A stretch of DNA of 64,000 nucleotides. Origin: JABDMH01 sp965223105. GTDB lineage: Bacteria > Bacteroidota > Bacteroidia > Chitinophagales > Saprospiraceae. Location of the stretch: NCBI GenBank assembly GCA_965223105.1, contig OZ244987.1, positions 2,604,001 through 2,668,000 of the forward strand, given 5' to 3'. The notes under the pieces are model-generated. The model searched no databases and was not told the origin of the DNA. It was given only the letters and a program-made list of their open reading frames with translations. Shown here one piece after another: positions 43,479 through 53,133 of this stretch (position 1 is its first letter; each line of letters begins with the position of its first letter). Both the position numbers and the translations under genes were made by a program.

Positions 43479-44834
43479 CTATGGCTCCTGTCGAAATACC
43501 AGGATTTGGTGTCTTTTTGTAACCTCCATAGAAAATTGAGAACCATTAAAGAAATCTGAAGTTGACTCTTGATCGTCTAGGAGTGAAAATCGCTCAACCT
43601 TCCATGGTCCATCAGCATCCAACATTATCTTAGTATTTCCAGGTTTGGGCAAATAAATAATGTAAATATCATCCTCATCTTTCCTTACGTAACCTTCAGG
43701 TGAAACTCTGTCGATCTCTTCTTCAGGCTCCATACTAAAAAAAGGCACTGTTTCTACCACTTTTTGGATATTACGTATGACTAAGGACGTGGTATCTGAA
43801 AGGCCCAAACCCGAAGGAGGTCGGTGAAAGCGCGCTGAAGCGCATCCCATCAAGATATTTCTTACAAATTTTTCAATTGCATCTTGATCATTTCCTCCAT
43901 GTCGACCATGATCGCTGCCATAGATCTTGACATTATTGACTGGTCTAAGGTTTCCATGCTCCTTTAATCGATCAATGGAGAATAAGCCATTTCTCCAATG
44001 GTTCTGATTCAATTGATGATTATTTTGCGAAATGTCTACATAATCATAAATCTCTGGATGATCGAAACTTTCCCGGTGTGAGATGTGGTCAAGCTCGTGT
44101 GGATCCCACATCTCTGTAACCATTAGTTTTCGGCCCTGCTCTTTGGCAATTTTCTTTAGGTAGGTGCTCCAAAATCTACCCCAGCTGGCAGTGACCGAAG
44201 TCTCATTGTCGATGCAGTAGAGTATATTTTCTTGATGGAGGGTATAGGATAGAATCTTATCGACAAATCTTTGTTGAAACCTAAGCACCGGCATATTGTT
44301 GTCCTGCATGGGAATAGACCAAAAAAAAGGGTTATCACAATAGACGGGATGGGTCTCGATAGTATCGGGCAATTTTGTTCTTTCAGATGAATAATTACCA
44401 TTGTTCTTCGGATTGAATGGATTGAGCGACCAGGGTTCACGGTAATAATCAAAAGTGGCCCAAATTTCGATTTGGATCACAATGTCAAGTTGGTCACACA
44501 ATTTTAGGAACCGTTCAAACCTTTGCCAGTAAATGGTATCCCACTGGTTCAGATCATATTTCTTCTTTTCAGGATCAAAATAAAAGGGCCACCGATTGCC
44601 TTCATCACGGCTGGACATTGTGCATCGGACATAATTACCACCTGCATTTTTCAGGACTTGTAAATGCTCATGTAGCTGAGGCAACTGAAATAAATTGTCT
44701 TCATCGGAGGCTCCCAATAGCAAAGTCGGCTCACCCCGGAAGTTCCAGTATTGTGGATAATTGGCATCGGGTTGTATTTGCGAAATAGCCGATATATTTA
44801 AGCTTAAAGCAATGATGCAACTGTTAAGCATCAT
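43479..44834 (-). CDS. Secreted glycosidase-like protein (TIM-barrel, GH-like)
   Basis: About 451 aa with ATG at 44834 (or 44831), which starts a clean signal peptide (MMLNSCIIALSLNISAISQ). The frame is open to 44975, but the added N-terminus would overlap the divergent dehydrogenase promoter region. After PDANYPQYWNFRGEPTLLLG (Trp-rich start as in DUF4038-like glycosidases), it shows LKNAGGNYVRCTMSS, LDIVIQIEIWATFDY, ENILYCIDNETS (candidate acid/base Glu), MVTEMWDPHELD, and VKIYGSDHGRHGG, the beta-strand ends of a glycoside hydrolase barrel. The end is a small beta domain. Exact family not certain (DUF6298-like). The divergent gene is a 2-hydroxyacid dehydrogenase. Confidence 0.75.
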   Translation of the reverse strand: MMLNSCIIALSLNISAISQIQPDANYPQYWNFRGEPTLLLGASDEDNLFQLPQLHEHLQVLKNAGGNYVRCTMSSRDEGNRWPFYFDPEKKKYDLNQWDTIYWQRFERFLKLCDQLDIVIQIEIWATFDYYREPWSLNPFNPKNNGNYSSERTKLPDTIETHPVYCDNPFFWSIPMQDNNMPVLRFQQRFVDKILSYTLHQENILYCIDNETSVTASWGRFWSTYLKKIAKEQGRKLMVTEMWDPHELDHISHRESFDHPEIYDYVDISQNNHQLNQNHWRNGLFSIDRLKEHGNLRPVNNVKIYGSDHGRHGGNDQDAIEKFVRNILMGCASARFHRPPSGLGLSDTTSLVIRNIQKVVETVPFFSMEPEEEIDRVSPEGYVRKDEDDIYIIYLPKPGNTKIMLDADGPWKVERFSLLDDQESTSDFFNGSQFSMEVTKRHQILVFRQEP

Positions 44835-44836
44835 TA

Positions 44837-44855
44837 GAACCCCCCTTGGAGAGGG
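44837..44855. repeat. Short GC-rich direct repeat, copy 1
   Basis: GAACCCCCCTTGGAGAGGG lies just upstream of the glycosidase-like gene start. A near-identical copy is at 45992-46011 (18 of 20 aligned positions, one a gap). The pattern CCCTTGGAG(N)GGG is partly self-complementary, like small intergenic repeats known from Bacteroidota. Confidence 0.35.
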
Positions 44856-44960
44856 AGATGGAAAGGATTTTCGGAGGAGAAATTGACGTCGGTAGCAGTC
44901 TGCCATCTTAATCATTGCAGTGAAGTTGGTATTTTGCATTTTTCTAAACTTGACCTGAAC

Positions 44961-45929
44961 ATGAAAAGTAAGCAAATATTTATCAGCCGGCAGCTGCCTA
45001 TTATCGCTGAGGAACTTCTATCAAATGAGGGTTTTGATGTTAAAAGTTGGCCGGAAGAGCGACCCATGAGACATGAGGAGCTGTTGGCAGCTGTTCATGA
45101 TTCCCAAGGCTTGTTATGTACTGGAGGAGATCGAATTGATGAAGAATTCCTTAAAAGTTGTTCCCATCTTGAGGTGGTGTCAACATACGCTGTTGGTTAT
45201 GATAATATTGATATTCAGGCCGCACAGTCATTGAAGATTGCTGTTGGCCACACACCTGGGGTCCTGACTGATGCTACCGCCGATATAGCCTTTGCCTTGC
45301 TCCTGGCCGTCTCTCGAAAACTCTTTTTTCAGCACAAACGCATTGCCAGGGGAGACTGGCAATACTTTAGACCAACTGCTTATTTGGGGCAGGAGATCAC
45401 GGGTAAAACACTGGGAATATTTGGGTTGGGTGAGATCGGCTTTGCCATGGCCAAACGCTGTCATTTGGCCTACGACATGCCCATTATATACCATAACCGA
45501 ACTAGGAATTTAAAAGCAGAAACTGATCTAAATGCCACTTTTGTTGATTTTGAAACTCTACTCAAACGCAGCGATGTCCTGTCGGTCCATACCAGTTTGA
45601 ATCCTCAGACCAAAGGGATCTTTAATAGGTTGGCTTTTCAAAAGATGAAGCCCAATGCCATCTTTATCAATACTGCTCGTGGTGGTGTCCACAATGAAAG
45701 TGATTTACTGCAGGCTCTGCAACAAGGTAATATCTGGGGTGCGGGCCTGGATGTTACCAATCCAGAACCCATGAGCGCTGATAGTCCCTTGCTTCAGATG
45801 GAAAACGTTGCCGTACTGCCGCATATCGGTTCCGCTACGCATAAAGCGAGAAATGGAATGGCTCAACTAGCCGCTGAGAATATCATTGCCTTTTTTCGTG
45901 AGGGCAAGGTTAAGCATGCGGCAGGTTAA
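44961..45929 (+). CDS. D-2-hydroxyacid dehydrogenase (glyoxylate/hydroxypyruvate reductase-like)
   Basis: About 322 aa from ATG 44961 (MKSKQIFISRQLP); the longer frame to 44883 runs into a non-homologous start. Features are the substrate loop CTGGDRIDE, VVSTYAVGYDNIDIQAA (catalytic-domain edge), the Rossmann motif GKTLGIFGLGEIGFAMAKR (within residues 140-165), catalytic Arg in INTARGGVHNESDL, Glu in GLDVTNPEP, and His in LPHIGSATHKARNGMA. It reduces glyoxylate, hydroxypyruvate or a similar 2-ketoacid with NAD(P)H. It is divergent from the glycosidase-like gene and is followed 143 bp later by a sulfatase. Confidence 0.9.
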   Translation: MKSKQIFISRQLPIIAEELLSNEGFDVKSWPEERPMRHEELLAAVHDSQGLLCTGGDRIDEEFLKSCSHLEVVSTYAVGYDNIDIQAAQSLKIAVGHTPGVLTDATADIAFALLLAVSRKLFFQHKRIARGDWQYFRPTAYLGQEITGKTLGIFGLGEIGFAMAKRCHLAYDMPIIYHNRTRNLKAETDLNATFVDFETLLKRSDVLSVHTSLNPQTKGIFNRLAFQKMKPNAIFINTARGGVHNESDLLQALQQGNIWGAGLDVTNPEPMSADSPLLQMENVAVLPHIGSATHKARNGMAQLAAENIIAFFREGKVKHAAG

Positions 45930-45991
45930 ATGATCTTGCTGGGTTCTTCACACCCTTCCCATTCCTGCCGATCTTTCTAATCTACCGATTT

Positions 45992-46011
45992 GAACCTCCC
46001 TTGGAGCAGGG
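45992..46011. repeat. Short GC-rich direct repeat, copy 2
   Basis: GAACCTCCCTTGGAGCAGGG lies between the dehydrogenase stop and the sulfatase start, in the same orientation as copy 1 at 44837. The two copies flank the dehydrogenase gene. Confidence 0.35.
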
Positions 46012-46072
46012 TCAGAGGCTATGTCTTGATCGACTTTGGGCAGACATAGATAATCGTGGTATTTTTACGAAT

Positions 46073-47863
46073 ATGGCTTCAAGAAATCTCGGACCAAATG
46101 TCCTTTTGCTCTTTACAATTGGACTTGGGTTAACCACAGTAAATTGCAAATACTCCGATCAATTTTCCAAGGAGGTGAGACCCAACATTGTAATGATTCT
46201 CACTGACGATCAAGGATGGGGAGATTTAGGGTTTAACGGCAATACCAACGTCTCCACTCCTAACATCGATAAATTGGCTGCAGAAGGAGTTGTATTTGAG
46301 CACTTTTATGTTAGTCCAGTATGTTCTCCAACCCGAGCCGAGATATTGACGGGAAGGTATCATCCCCGTACTGGAGTATATAGCACTTCGGCTGGAGGAG
46401 AACGAATGGATCTGGATGAGGTAACGATAGCTGACCTCCTGCGCGATACCGGATACCAAACTGGTGCCTTTGGCAAGTGGCACAACGGTATGCAATATCC
46501 CTATCATCCCAATGGACGAGGCTTTGCAGAATTTTATGGGTTCTGTTCCGGACACTGGGGACATTATTTTAGTCCAATGCTTGAGCACAATGGCGAGCTA
46601 ACTCGAGGAGAAGGATTTGTTATTGATGACTTCACTAATCGAGCTTTAGATTTTATTGACCAACAGCGAGACCAACCATTTTTTGTATATCTACCTTTCA
46701 ATACACCACATAGCCCAATGCAAGTACCCGAGGATTATTGGGAGAAGTACGAGAATAAAGTACTTGTAAAGAGACACCGGGCGTCTGAAAAAGAGGATGT
46801 GCATCATACACGGGCTGCACTGGCCATGGTTGAAAATATTGATTGGAATGTCGGTAGAATTATGGGAAAATTGTCAGAGTTAGCGCTTGACGAAAATACC
46901 CTGGTGATTTACTTGTCAGATAATGGACCAAACGGGTGGCGATGGAATGGTGGTATGAAGGGAAGGAAGGGATCCACCGATGAAGGCGGAGTTCGATCAC
47001 CTTTAGTCATGCGGTGGCCAGAAACGATTGATGGAGGAAGGAAGATTGCAGAGATTGCTGGTGCCATAGATTTTTTTCCCACCCTTCTCGATCTGTGCGG
47101 GGTACCTCTCCCCACCAAACTAAACTTGGATGGTCGAAGTCTATCGCCCTTAGTTTTGAATACCAAAGAAAAGTGGCCGGAAAGATTGCTTTTTAGTCAC
47201 TGGAATGGCCGGGTATCGGCTCGCAACCAAAAATTCAGATTAGATCACGAAGGCAATCTCTTTGATTTGGAGAAAGATCCTGGTCAAAGTATGCCTGTGC
47301 AGAAGCAATATCCAGAAATATTTCAGGGCCTTAAAGATTCAATTGATCACTGGTCAGCCACAGTGCTGGCCGAATTGCCTGCGGATGATCTACGAAGATT
47401 CCCATTGGGACATAGCGATTATTTATACACCCAGATTCCAGCACGTGATGGGAAGGCCCATGGTGCCATCAAGAGATCCAATCGATGGCCCAATTGCTCC
47501 TACTTCACCAATTGGCTATACGTGACTGATTCTATCACCTGGCCAGTAGAGGTACTGCACGATTCTGATTATCGTGTGACGCTATACTACACTTGTAGTG
47601 CGGAAAACACTGGTTGTGTAATGCAATTGTCTGCATCTGGTAACTCAATTTCCAGAGAGATTACAGAAGCGCACGATCCACCCCTGGTTGGGATGGATGA
47701 AGATCGTCATCCTCGAGGTGAGTCTTATGTTAAGGACTTTAGACCTCTGGATCTAGGCGTGATTTCCTTGGCCAAGGGACCTACCAATCTAAACCTTCGA
47801 GCAAGAAAGATTCCTGGCAAAATGGCCATAGAATTTCGATTGCTGATGTTTGAAAAGGTTTGA
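46073..47863 (+). CDS. Sulfatase (type I, formylglycine-dependent), lipoprotein
   Basis: About 596 aa from ATG 46073 with a lipoprotein signal ending TTVNC (Cys25); the frame upstream to 46001 has no signal and is less likely. It opens RPNIVMILTDDQGWGDLG (residues 36-53, Ca2+-binding Asp pair). The catalytic Cys84 is in CSPTRAEILTGRY, the CxPxR motif that is converted to formylglycine. GKWHNG and LSDNGPNGWRWNGGMKGRKG supply further active-site residues. The sulfatase domain ends near residue 450, and about 130 extra residues follow (from PARDGKAHGAIK) with a beta-sandwich, carbohydrate-binding look. Cell-surface desulfation of a polysaccharide is likely. Substrate subfamily cannot be read from sequence alone. 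Confidence 0.92.
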   Translation: MASRNLGPNVLLLFTIGLGLTTVNCKYSDQFSKEVRPNIVMILTDDQGWGDLGFNGNTNVSTPNIDKLAAEGVVFEHFYVSPVCSPTRAEILTGRYHPRTGVYSTSAGGERMDLDEVTIADLLRDTGYQTGAFGKWHNGMQYPYHPNGRGFAEFYGFCSGHWGHYFSPMLEHNGELTRGEGFVIDDFTNRALDFIDQQRDQPFFVYLPFNTPHSPMQVPEDYWEKYENKVLVKRHRASEKEDVHHTRAALAMVENIDWNVGRIMGKLSELALDENTLVIYLSDNGPNGWRWNGGMKGRKGSTDEGGVRSPLVMRWPETIDGGRKIAEIAGAIDFFPTLLDLCGVPLPTKLNLDGRSLSPLVLNTKEKWPERLLFSHWNGRVSARNQKFRLDHEGNLFDLEKDPGQSMPVQKQYPEIFQGLKDSIDHWSATVLAELPADDLRRFPLGHSDYLYTQIPARDGKAHGAIKRSNRWPNCSYFTNWLYVTDSITWPVEVLHDSDYRVTLYYTCSAENTGCVMQLSASGNSISREITEAHDPPLVGMDEDRHPRGESYVKDFRPLDLGVISLAKGPTNLNLRARKIPGKMAIEFRLLMFEKV

Positions 47864-48119
47864 ACGATCTGTCTCTCTGCCAGAGATTTCAATGACGATC
47901 TGTCGGAGTTACAAGCGGTATATTGATGCCAGTATTTGATGCTCATTTCATTAGAGATTGCACATTCGCTAATGCAGGAGGTGCTTTCCTACTCCTACCA
48001 TGAAGCTTTCTACCCCACCCCTTACTCACACCTCTGGTCTCCGGCTTTCATATCCGTGTCATCATTTTTGAGGTCTCAATCACCTGATGATCTTCAACCT
48101 TGCAGTGGCAGTTACTATA

Positions 48120-50864
48120 CTATTTTAGGACCAAGGAAGGATCTATAGGATATCGGCCAAAATTTCGTCCGTAGACGGCAACGCCACCATCACCCTCACT
48201 TTGAATACGTACCTCAAGATGGCCCAACTGCCGGGCTTGACGCACTTGCCTCTTGGTCAGCGGAACCTTCACCAAGTAACCGTACGAACCTGCTTCCCGC
48301 AGTTTTCTGTCCTTGGGCTGATGATGCCAAGAGAGAATACCACGATGATCTGCAGGATCATCAGGCAACACAATCTCATGCATTTTATGACCATTGATCC
48401 AAATCGAAACTTCAGATGGAAACATTTGCTCATCAGTCATCGGATAGGAATTGGGATTGCTGCTGGGAGCTACTCGTGAACCCCTCATGTAATCTTGATC
48501 TCGATCGAAGTCCTGCTGATCTTTGACAAAGAGCTCCTTTGATGAAAGCTCCGCAATAAAATAGGCCTCTCCTTGATTAGCAGTTACCCCAGTCACTGGA
48601 ATGCGATATTCAAAAAATCCCTTTCCAGTTCCACATGCTTTTAATCCATCCAAAATGTTCCATTGCTTAGCACTGAACTCTGCTCTTTGAAATTCACCAG
48701 GGGAAACGGAAAAGATCTGATCACTTGTTTGCCCATCGACAATTTCCAGTGATGCAAAATTATACTGCAACACCATATCATCCATGTCGGTGACTTTCAT
48801 TTGGATAATCGCCAAACCACCTTCAGTCGGCACCTGAATTTGCCATGGGTCCAAAGTCTCTTGCATATAAGGTTTATAGGATATCTGCCTGGATTCTCCA
48901 TCAATTGATGTGGTGTTGCCAAGTCTATCGTGTAACTCAATTTGATAACTAATCGTCAACCGATCACCATAGTCCCTGTCTGTCATAACCGATAGATAGA
49001 GCGGTATCTTCAGCACACTTCCGGCTTTGGCAGTAAAGGTAATTTCGTTGCCAGTCGACAGGTAGACCTCACTGTGAAGATCATTGAGGGTCATGCCCGG
49101 GACCAGCTGCCCCATTCCCGTAAATTTCTCCGATCGATCAAATCTCCAATAGCCGTTCCATTCATTGATTACATCGTGGTGCTCGGTATATAACCAACCA
49201 GCAATCTTCGGATACTTCCGAAAAGTGTTGATCATTCGATGATAGTCGTAGCTCCAATCTACGTCACCAGTACTGCCTTCGTAACCCCAAACATTACCGC
49301 ATTCAGAATTGAAATTGGGTTGGTTTCCTTGCTGAAAGCCCTTCTCAAAATCAAAAGTACTTCCGGGATAGGTGTTTTTTGAGATCTCCTCGATATGGTC
49401 TTCCCACGCCCATCCTGGCAAATAGGCATGCCACGAGTTGATATCGGTTTCTGTATGGCCTCGACCACAGCAAATGGAATTGTCTTCGACCAGACGCGTA
49501 GGGTCCAGAGACTTAGTTAAGTAGTACATCGATGCAACCCAAAATTGTGTAGCTGGCAAATATTTATCTACCGTTTTCCCGTTTTCCTCCACTTTCGTTT
49601 TAAGGCCCCAGGTTTCGTTAAAGACACACCACGAAAAAATGCTGGGATGATTGTAGTCCCTTTCTATCATTTTTCTGAGGGTATATTCCGACTCTTCTTT
49701 CATTTTCGGTCCAGGCTCACCCCAACTGTTGGGCAGGTCTTCCATAACCAAAAGTCCCAACTTATCAGCCCAATACAATTTTCTCGGGACCTCCACCTTA
49801 ATGTGGGTGCGTATACCATTTAGGCCGATGGATTTACTTCGATTTATTTCGTCGATTAAGAATTGATCGCTGGGGAAGGTATAATATCCATCGGGGTGAT
49901 AAGATTGGTCCAGTGCCATTTGCAGGTAAATGGGTTTATCATTAAGCGCAATGTACCGGTGATCAGTATCCGGCATGTTCATTACCGATATTTTACGCAT
50001 TCCGAAATAAGTCTGAACAATGTCTCCTGCCAGATCTACCTTGACATCATAGAGATAGGGGTCTTCTAAGCTCCATAATCTAGGATCTTCAATAACCATG
50101 GAACCCTCCGAAACTATCTTACCTGCTTCCAACTGATGTTGGTGTGTGAGGTCACCCTGCGGAGTTTGGACAGTCAAGGTCAGATTCACCGGTTGATCAG
50201 GAGGATCGGAGATCGAGGCGGTGAAATTGATTCTTCCTTCATCTACGTTGGGTGTAAATCGAATCTCATCGAGATAAATCGATCCCCTCGCCTCAAGATA
50301 TACTGTTTGCCAGATGCCGCGGGCATTTCCGTAACCTTGTTTGCCGTATAACGTGAAATCACGACGAATGTCATCTACCCTGACTACTAAATTTTGATCC
50401 TCACCAAATCGCACAAAGTCAGTGATCTCAAATGAAAAGGGCACATATCCTCCCTTATGGCTACCTAATAAATGTCCATCCAGCCAAATCTTTGTTTCCC
50501 AATCTGATGCACCCACAGTGATAAATATCCTTTGACCATCCCAAGCAGGATCGATAGAAATACTGCGGCGGTACCAGGCCAAATCAGCCTTATCCTCCAC
50601 CCCTGACAACTTTGATCCCCAGGGGAAAGGCACGTTTATCGTCTCCGTGAAATTCTCGTTGGTGCTGTACCAGGTTTCATCTATCCCCTGATCCAAGGAA
50701 TCAAATGCAAAATCCCAGGTGCCATTAAGATTTTGCCAAAGAGGACGTTCAAAGTCAGGACGTGGGTGCTCTGGTAGAGGAATGGATTGAGATATTATTC
50801 CTTCAAGAGGAGAAGTTAGGCAGATTAGTAGGAATAGTAACCTTGAAGTCATAGGTTCATGCAT
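48120..50864 (-). CDS. Glycoside hydrolase family 2 protein (beta-galactosidase/beta-glucuronidase-like)
   Basis: A 914-aa secreted enzyme; a signal peptide within residues 5-22 ends near GIISQ. ATG 50864 is used; ATG at codon 5 is equally good. Order: GH2 sugar-binding domain (SIPLPEHPRPDFERPLWQ; GASDWETKIWLDGHLLG near 122), Ig-like domain (residues 215-310), then the TIM barrel with acid/base Glu417 (FSWCVFNETWG) and nucleophile Glu521 (NFNSECGNVWGYEG). About 300 C-terminal residues form extra beta domains. Substrate could be a galactoside, glucuronide or mannoside. It sits close to the sulfatase, convergent across 256 bp, which fits shared work on one polysaccharide. Confidence 0.9.
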   Translation of the reverse strand: MHEPMTSRLLFLLICLTSPLEGIISQSIPLPEHPRPDFERPLWQNLNGTWDFAFDSLDQGIDETWYSTNENFTETINVPFPWGSKLSGVEDKADLAWYRRSISIDPAWDGQRIFITVGASDWETKIWLDGHLLGSHKGGYVPFSFEITDFVRFGEDQNLVVRVDDIRRDFTLYGKQGYGNARGIWQTVYLEARGSIYLDEIRFTPNVDEGRINFTASISDPPDQPVNLTLTVQTPQGDLTHQHQLEAGKIVSEGSMVIEDPRLWSLEDPYLYDVKVDLAGDIVQTYFGMRKISVMNMPDTDHRYIALNDKPIYLQMALDQSYHPDGYYTFPSDQFLIDEINRSKSIGLNGIRTHIKVEVPRKLYWADKLGLLVMEDLPNSWGEPGPKMKEESEYTLRKMIERDYNHPSIFSWCVFNETWGLKTKVEENGKTVDKYLPATQFWVASMYYLTKSLDPTRLVEDNSICCGRGHTETDINSWHAYLPGWAWEDHIEEISKNTYPGSTFDFEKGFQQGNQPNFNSECGNVWGYEGSTGDVDWSYDYHRMINTFRKYPKIAGWLYTEHHDVINEWNGYWRFDRSEKFTGMGQLVPGMTLNDLHSEVYLSTGNEITFTAKAGSVLKIPLYLSVMTDRDYGDRLTISYQIELHDRLGNTTSIDGESRQISYKPYMQETLDPWQIQVPTEGGLAIIQMKVTDMDDMVLQYNFASLEIVDGQTSDQIFSVSPGEFQRAEFSAKQWNILDGLKACGTGKGFFEYRIPVTGVTANQGEAYFIAELSSKELFVKDQQDFDRDQDYMRGSRVAPSSNPNSYPMTDEQMFPSEVSIWINGHKMHEIVLPDDPADHRGILSWHHQPKDRKLREAGSYGYLVKVPLTKRQVRQARQLGHLEVRIQSEGDGGVAVYGRNFGRYPIDPSLVLK

Positions 50865-51234
50865 TTAAGATCGGAGGAAGATAAAAAGATTAAGGCAGGT
50901 AACTGATCATTATTGCACCAAGCCTAGTTTTTCACGGTTAGCTCAAATCGGCGAGGATCTCCTCACACTGTTCCGAAGATCAAGGAACCTCCTGATGCGA
51001 GATTAACTTATGTACTTTGGGGAATCTAGGAGAATTCGCCAAACCTAAGGTCTTTAACAACGAACCAGGAAGTAAGGAATGGTCAGTGCGAGTATCTGTA
51101 AAGAAAATTTTAGCCTATATTGATCGAGATGCTCAAAAATGCAATTCACATGAGCTGTACTTGTTCTTGTGGTCCTTGCCGCCACAGAGCTGAATACGGC
51201 AGCTCACAAGTTACCTCCTCAAAATAAGATTACT
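50865..51234. other. Divergent intergenic region
   Basis: These 370 bp lie between the GH2 gene (minus) and the nitrilase-family gene (plus). A frame in phase with the latter opens at a GTG at 51169, but its product before the ATG at 51235 has no homologous look. No well-matched promoter was found for either gene. Confidence 0.45.
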
Positions 51235-52014
51235 ATGCTAAAGATTGGCATCGGCCAGATGCACGTTGATGCCGGAAATCCAGAGTACAACATAGGCAAT
51301 GCCGCAGGTTTTATCCAAAAGGCGGCCAAACTGAAATGTGATGTGATCGTCTTGCCTGAATGTCTCGATCTTGGCTGGACAAACTCTTCAGCGTGGTTAC
51401 GATCACAGCCCATTCCTGGTATTTACAGTCGGGTCCTGCAGGATGCTGCACAAAAAAATCACATTCATGTCGTCGCTGGACTCACAGAAAGGGAGGGCAA
51501 TGCGATCTACAATTCAGCCATCCTGATTGATCCATCCGGAGCGATCATCGGGAAACACCGCAAGATCAATATCCTAGACATTGCTGAGCACATGTATACC
51601 CCTGGGAATTCATGTCAAGTGTTCGAAACCAACCTGGGGAGGATTGGCATCAATATCTGTGCTGACAATGATCCCGCTACCAATGAATTAGGGCATACAC
51701 TTGCCTATTTGGGAGCAGAGATCATATTGTCTCCCTGCAGTTGGGCGGTTCCCCCAGATTTTAACCAGGAAAAAACACCATATGGCGATATTTGGAAACG
51801 TTCCTACCGACAGATTGCCGAGAAGCATCAGGTCCCTGTTATTGGTGTCAGCAATACTGGAGCTGTCAAAGATGGAGATTGGAAAGGATGGTGGTGCATC
51901 GGTTCCTCATTAGTGGTATCAGCTGATGGCAAGATTCAAAAGCAGTTTCCCTACAGTCAGCAAGGAAACGATCTTTTTACCCTGGAAGTCCAAACGAAGA
52001 AATCAACCAAATAA
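51235..52014 (+). CDS. Carbon-nitrogen hydrolase (nitrilase superfamily)
   Basis: About 260 aa from ATG 51235 (MLKIGIGQMHVD). The catalytic triad of the superfamily is visible: Glu42 (VLPECLDLGW), Lys110 (GKHRKINIL) and Cys142 (GINICADND). The group includes amidases, N-carbamoyl hydrolases and beta-ureidopropionases; GIGVSNTGAVKDGDWKGWW is characteristic of the fold but not of one substrate. A cytoplasmic amidase is the safest call. Its 3' end overlaps the convergent deacetylase gene by 12 bp (52003-52014). Confidence 0.88.
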   Translation: MLKIGIGQMHVDAGNPEYNIGNAAGFIQKAAKLKCDVIVLPECLDLGWTNSSAWLRSQPIPGIYSRVLQDAAQKNHIHVVAGLTEREGNAIYNSAILIDPSGAIIGKHRKINILDIAEHMYTPGNSCQVFETNLGRIGINICADNDPATNELGHTLAYLGAEIILSPCSWAVPPDFNQEKTPYGDIWKRSYRQIAEKHQVPVIGVSNTGAVKDGDWKGWWCIGSSLVVSADGKIQKQFPYSQQGNDLFTLEVQTKKSTK

Positions 52015-52905
52015 GTCCATCGCGACACGAAAGGTATTGGCATGAGTTTCCACTACATCCCTAACTCTTGGCGAGTAACCACCTCCCATGCTGACAACTA
52101 CAGGTATTTCATTTTTTTGGCATGTCTTAAAAACTATGCGATCTCTTTCTCGGGCCCCCGCTTTACTTAGATCCAGTCGCCCGAGGAGGTCAGATGCTAT
52201 TATATCAGCCCCAGCAAGGTAGAAAATGAGATTGGGTTCTACTTGGTCTATCAAGAAGGGCAAAGCTACTTTGAGCTCGTGCAAATAGGTGCCATCATCA
52301 CATCGGTCGGGCAGGCCTATATCCAAGTCAGACCTTTCTTTTTGCAATGGATAGTTATTAACCCCATGCATGCTGAAGGTAAATACACGAGGATCGTTTG
52401 AAAATATCTTTGCTGTACCGTTACCCTGGTGGACATCTAGGTCTACGATTAAGATTCTCTTTACAAGTTTTCTTTCCAGCAAACAGTTGGACGCAATAGC
52501 AAAGTCATTAAACACACAAAATCCCTCCCCCCTATTGCGGAAAGCGTGGTGCGTGCCACCAGCAACATTTAACGCAATTCCCTGCTGAAGAGCGTGGATA
52601 GCACAATTGATTGTGCCTTGAGCGATGCATCTTCCTCTCACAATGAGCTCGGGCCGCACTGGAAAGCCAATCTTACGCTCAGCTCGCTTCGATAACTTTC
52701 CGCTCAGCAGACTTTGGTAATAGGCATGCTCATGGGTTAACAGCAAGTCGGCTTCCGGTAAGAGATCCGGTTGAAAAATCTGATCCTCACTGATTGTTCC
52801 CTCATACAACAACTGCTCCGGCAGTAGATCATATTTTTCCATGGGAAAGCGATGAGCAGCCGGCAAAGCATATCTGTATTTTACGTCGTAGGCAATACAA
52901 ATCAT
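52003..52905 (-). CDS. Histone deacetylase family protein
   Basis: A 300-aa class of the HDAC/AcuC/acetylpolyamine amidohydrolase family. The zinc and charge-relay residues are present: HEHAYYQSL near residue 56, GGTHHAFRNRGEGFCVFND (within 115-135; the HH pair), DLDVHQGNGTA (about 156-166; Asp and His zinc ligands), and YLAGADIIASDLLG near 228. Bacterial members deacetylate small amides, polyamines or acetyl-CoA synthetase. No signal peptide is present. The 3' end overlaps the convergent nitrilase-family gene by 12 bp. Confidence 0.9.
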   Translation of the reverse strand: MICIAYDVKYRYALPAAHRFPMEKYDLLPEQLLYEGTISEDQIFQPDLLPEADLLLTHEHAYYQSLLSGKLSKRAERKIGFPVRPELIVRGRCIAQGTINCAIHALQQGIALNVAGGTHHAFRNRGEGFCVFNDFAIASNCLLERKLVKRILIVDLDVHQGNGTAKIFSNDPRVFTFSMHGVNNYPLQKERSDLDIGLPDRCDDGTYLHELKVALPFLIDQVEPNLIFYLAGADIIASDLLGRLDLSKAGARERDRIVFKTCQKNEIPVVVSMGGGYSPRVRDVVETHANTFRVAMDLFG

Positions 52906-53133
52906 GACAGAAATATTGATTTCAGGGATTTGCTTCCTGAATTCTTGCTTTCAACACCCCCAGTATATACATGCAAAAGATCGGTTGGTTCATTAGTCCG
53001 GATCTAAGCAAGCAAAACCTTGGTTTTATTTGCATTCACTTTATGGGCCAGGATCAGAGATTAGACAGCCAACGAATATTAGATCTGAGTTTGAATATCA
53101 CTTGATCAGCATTTTTGCGAAATTTGAATCATC

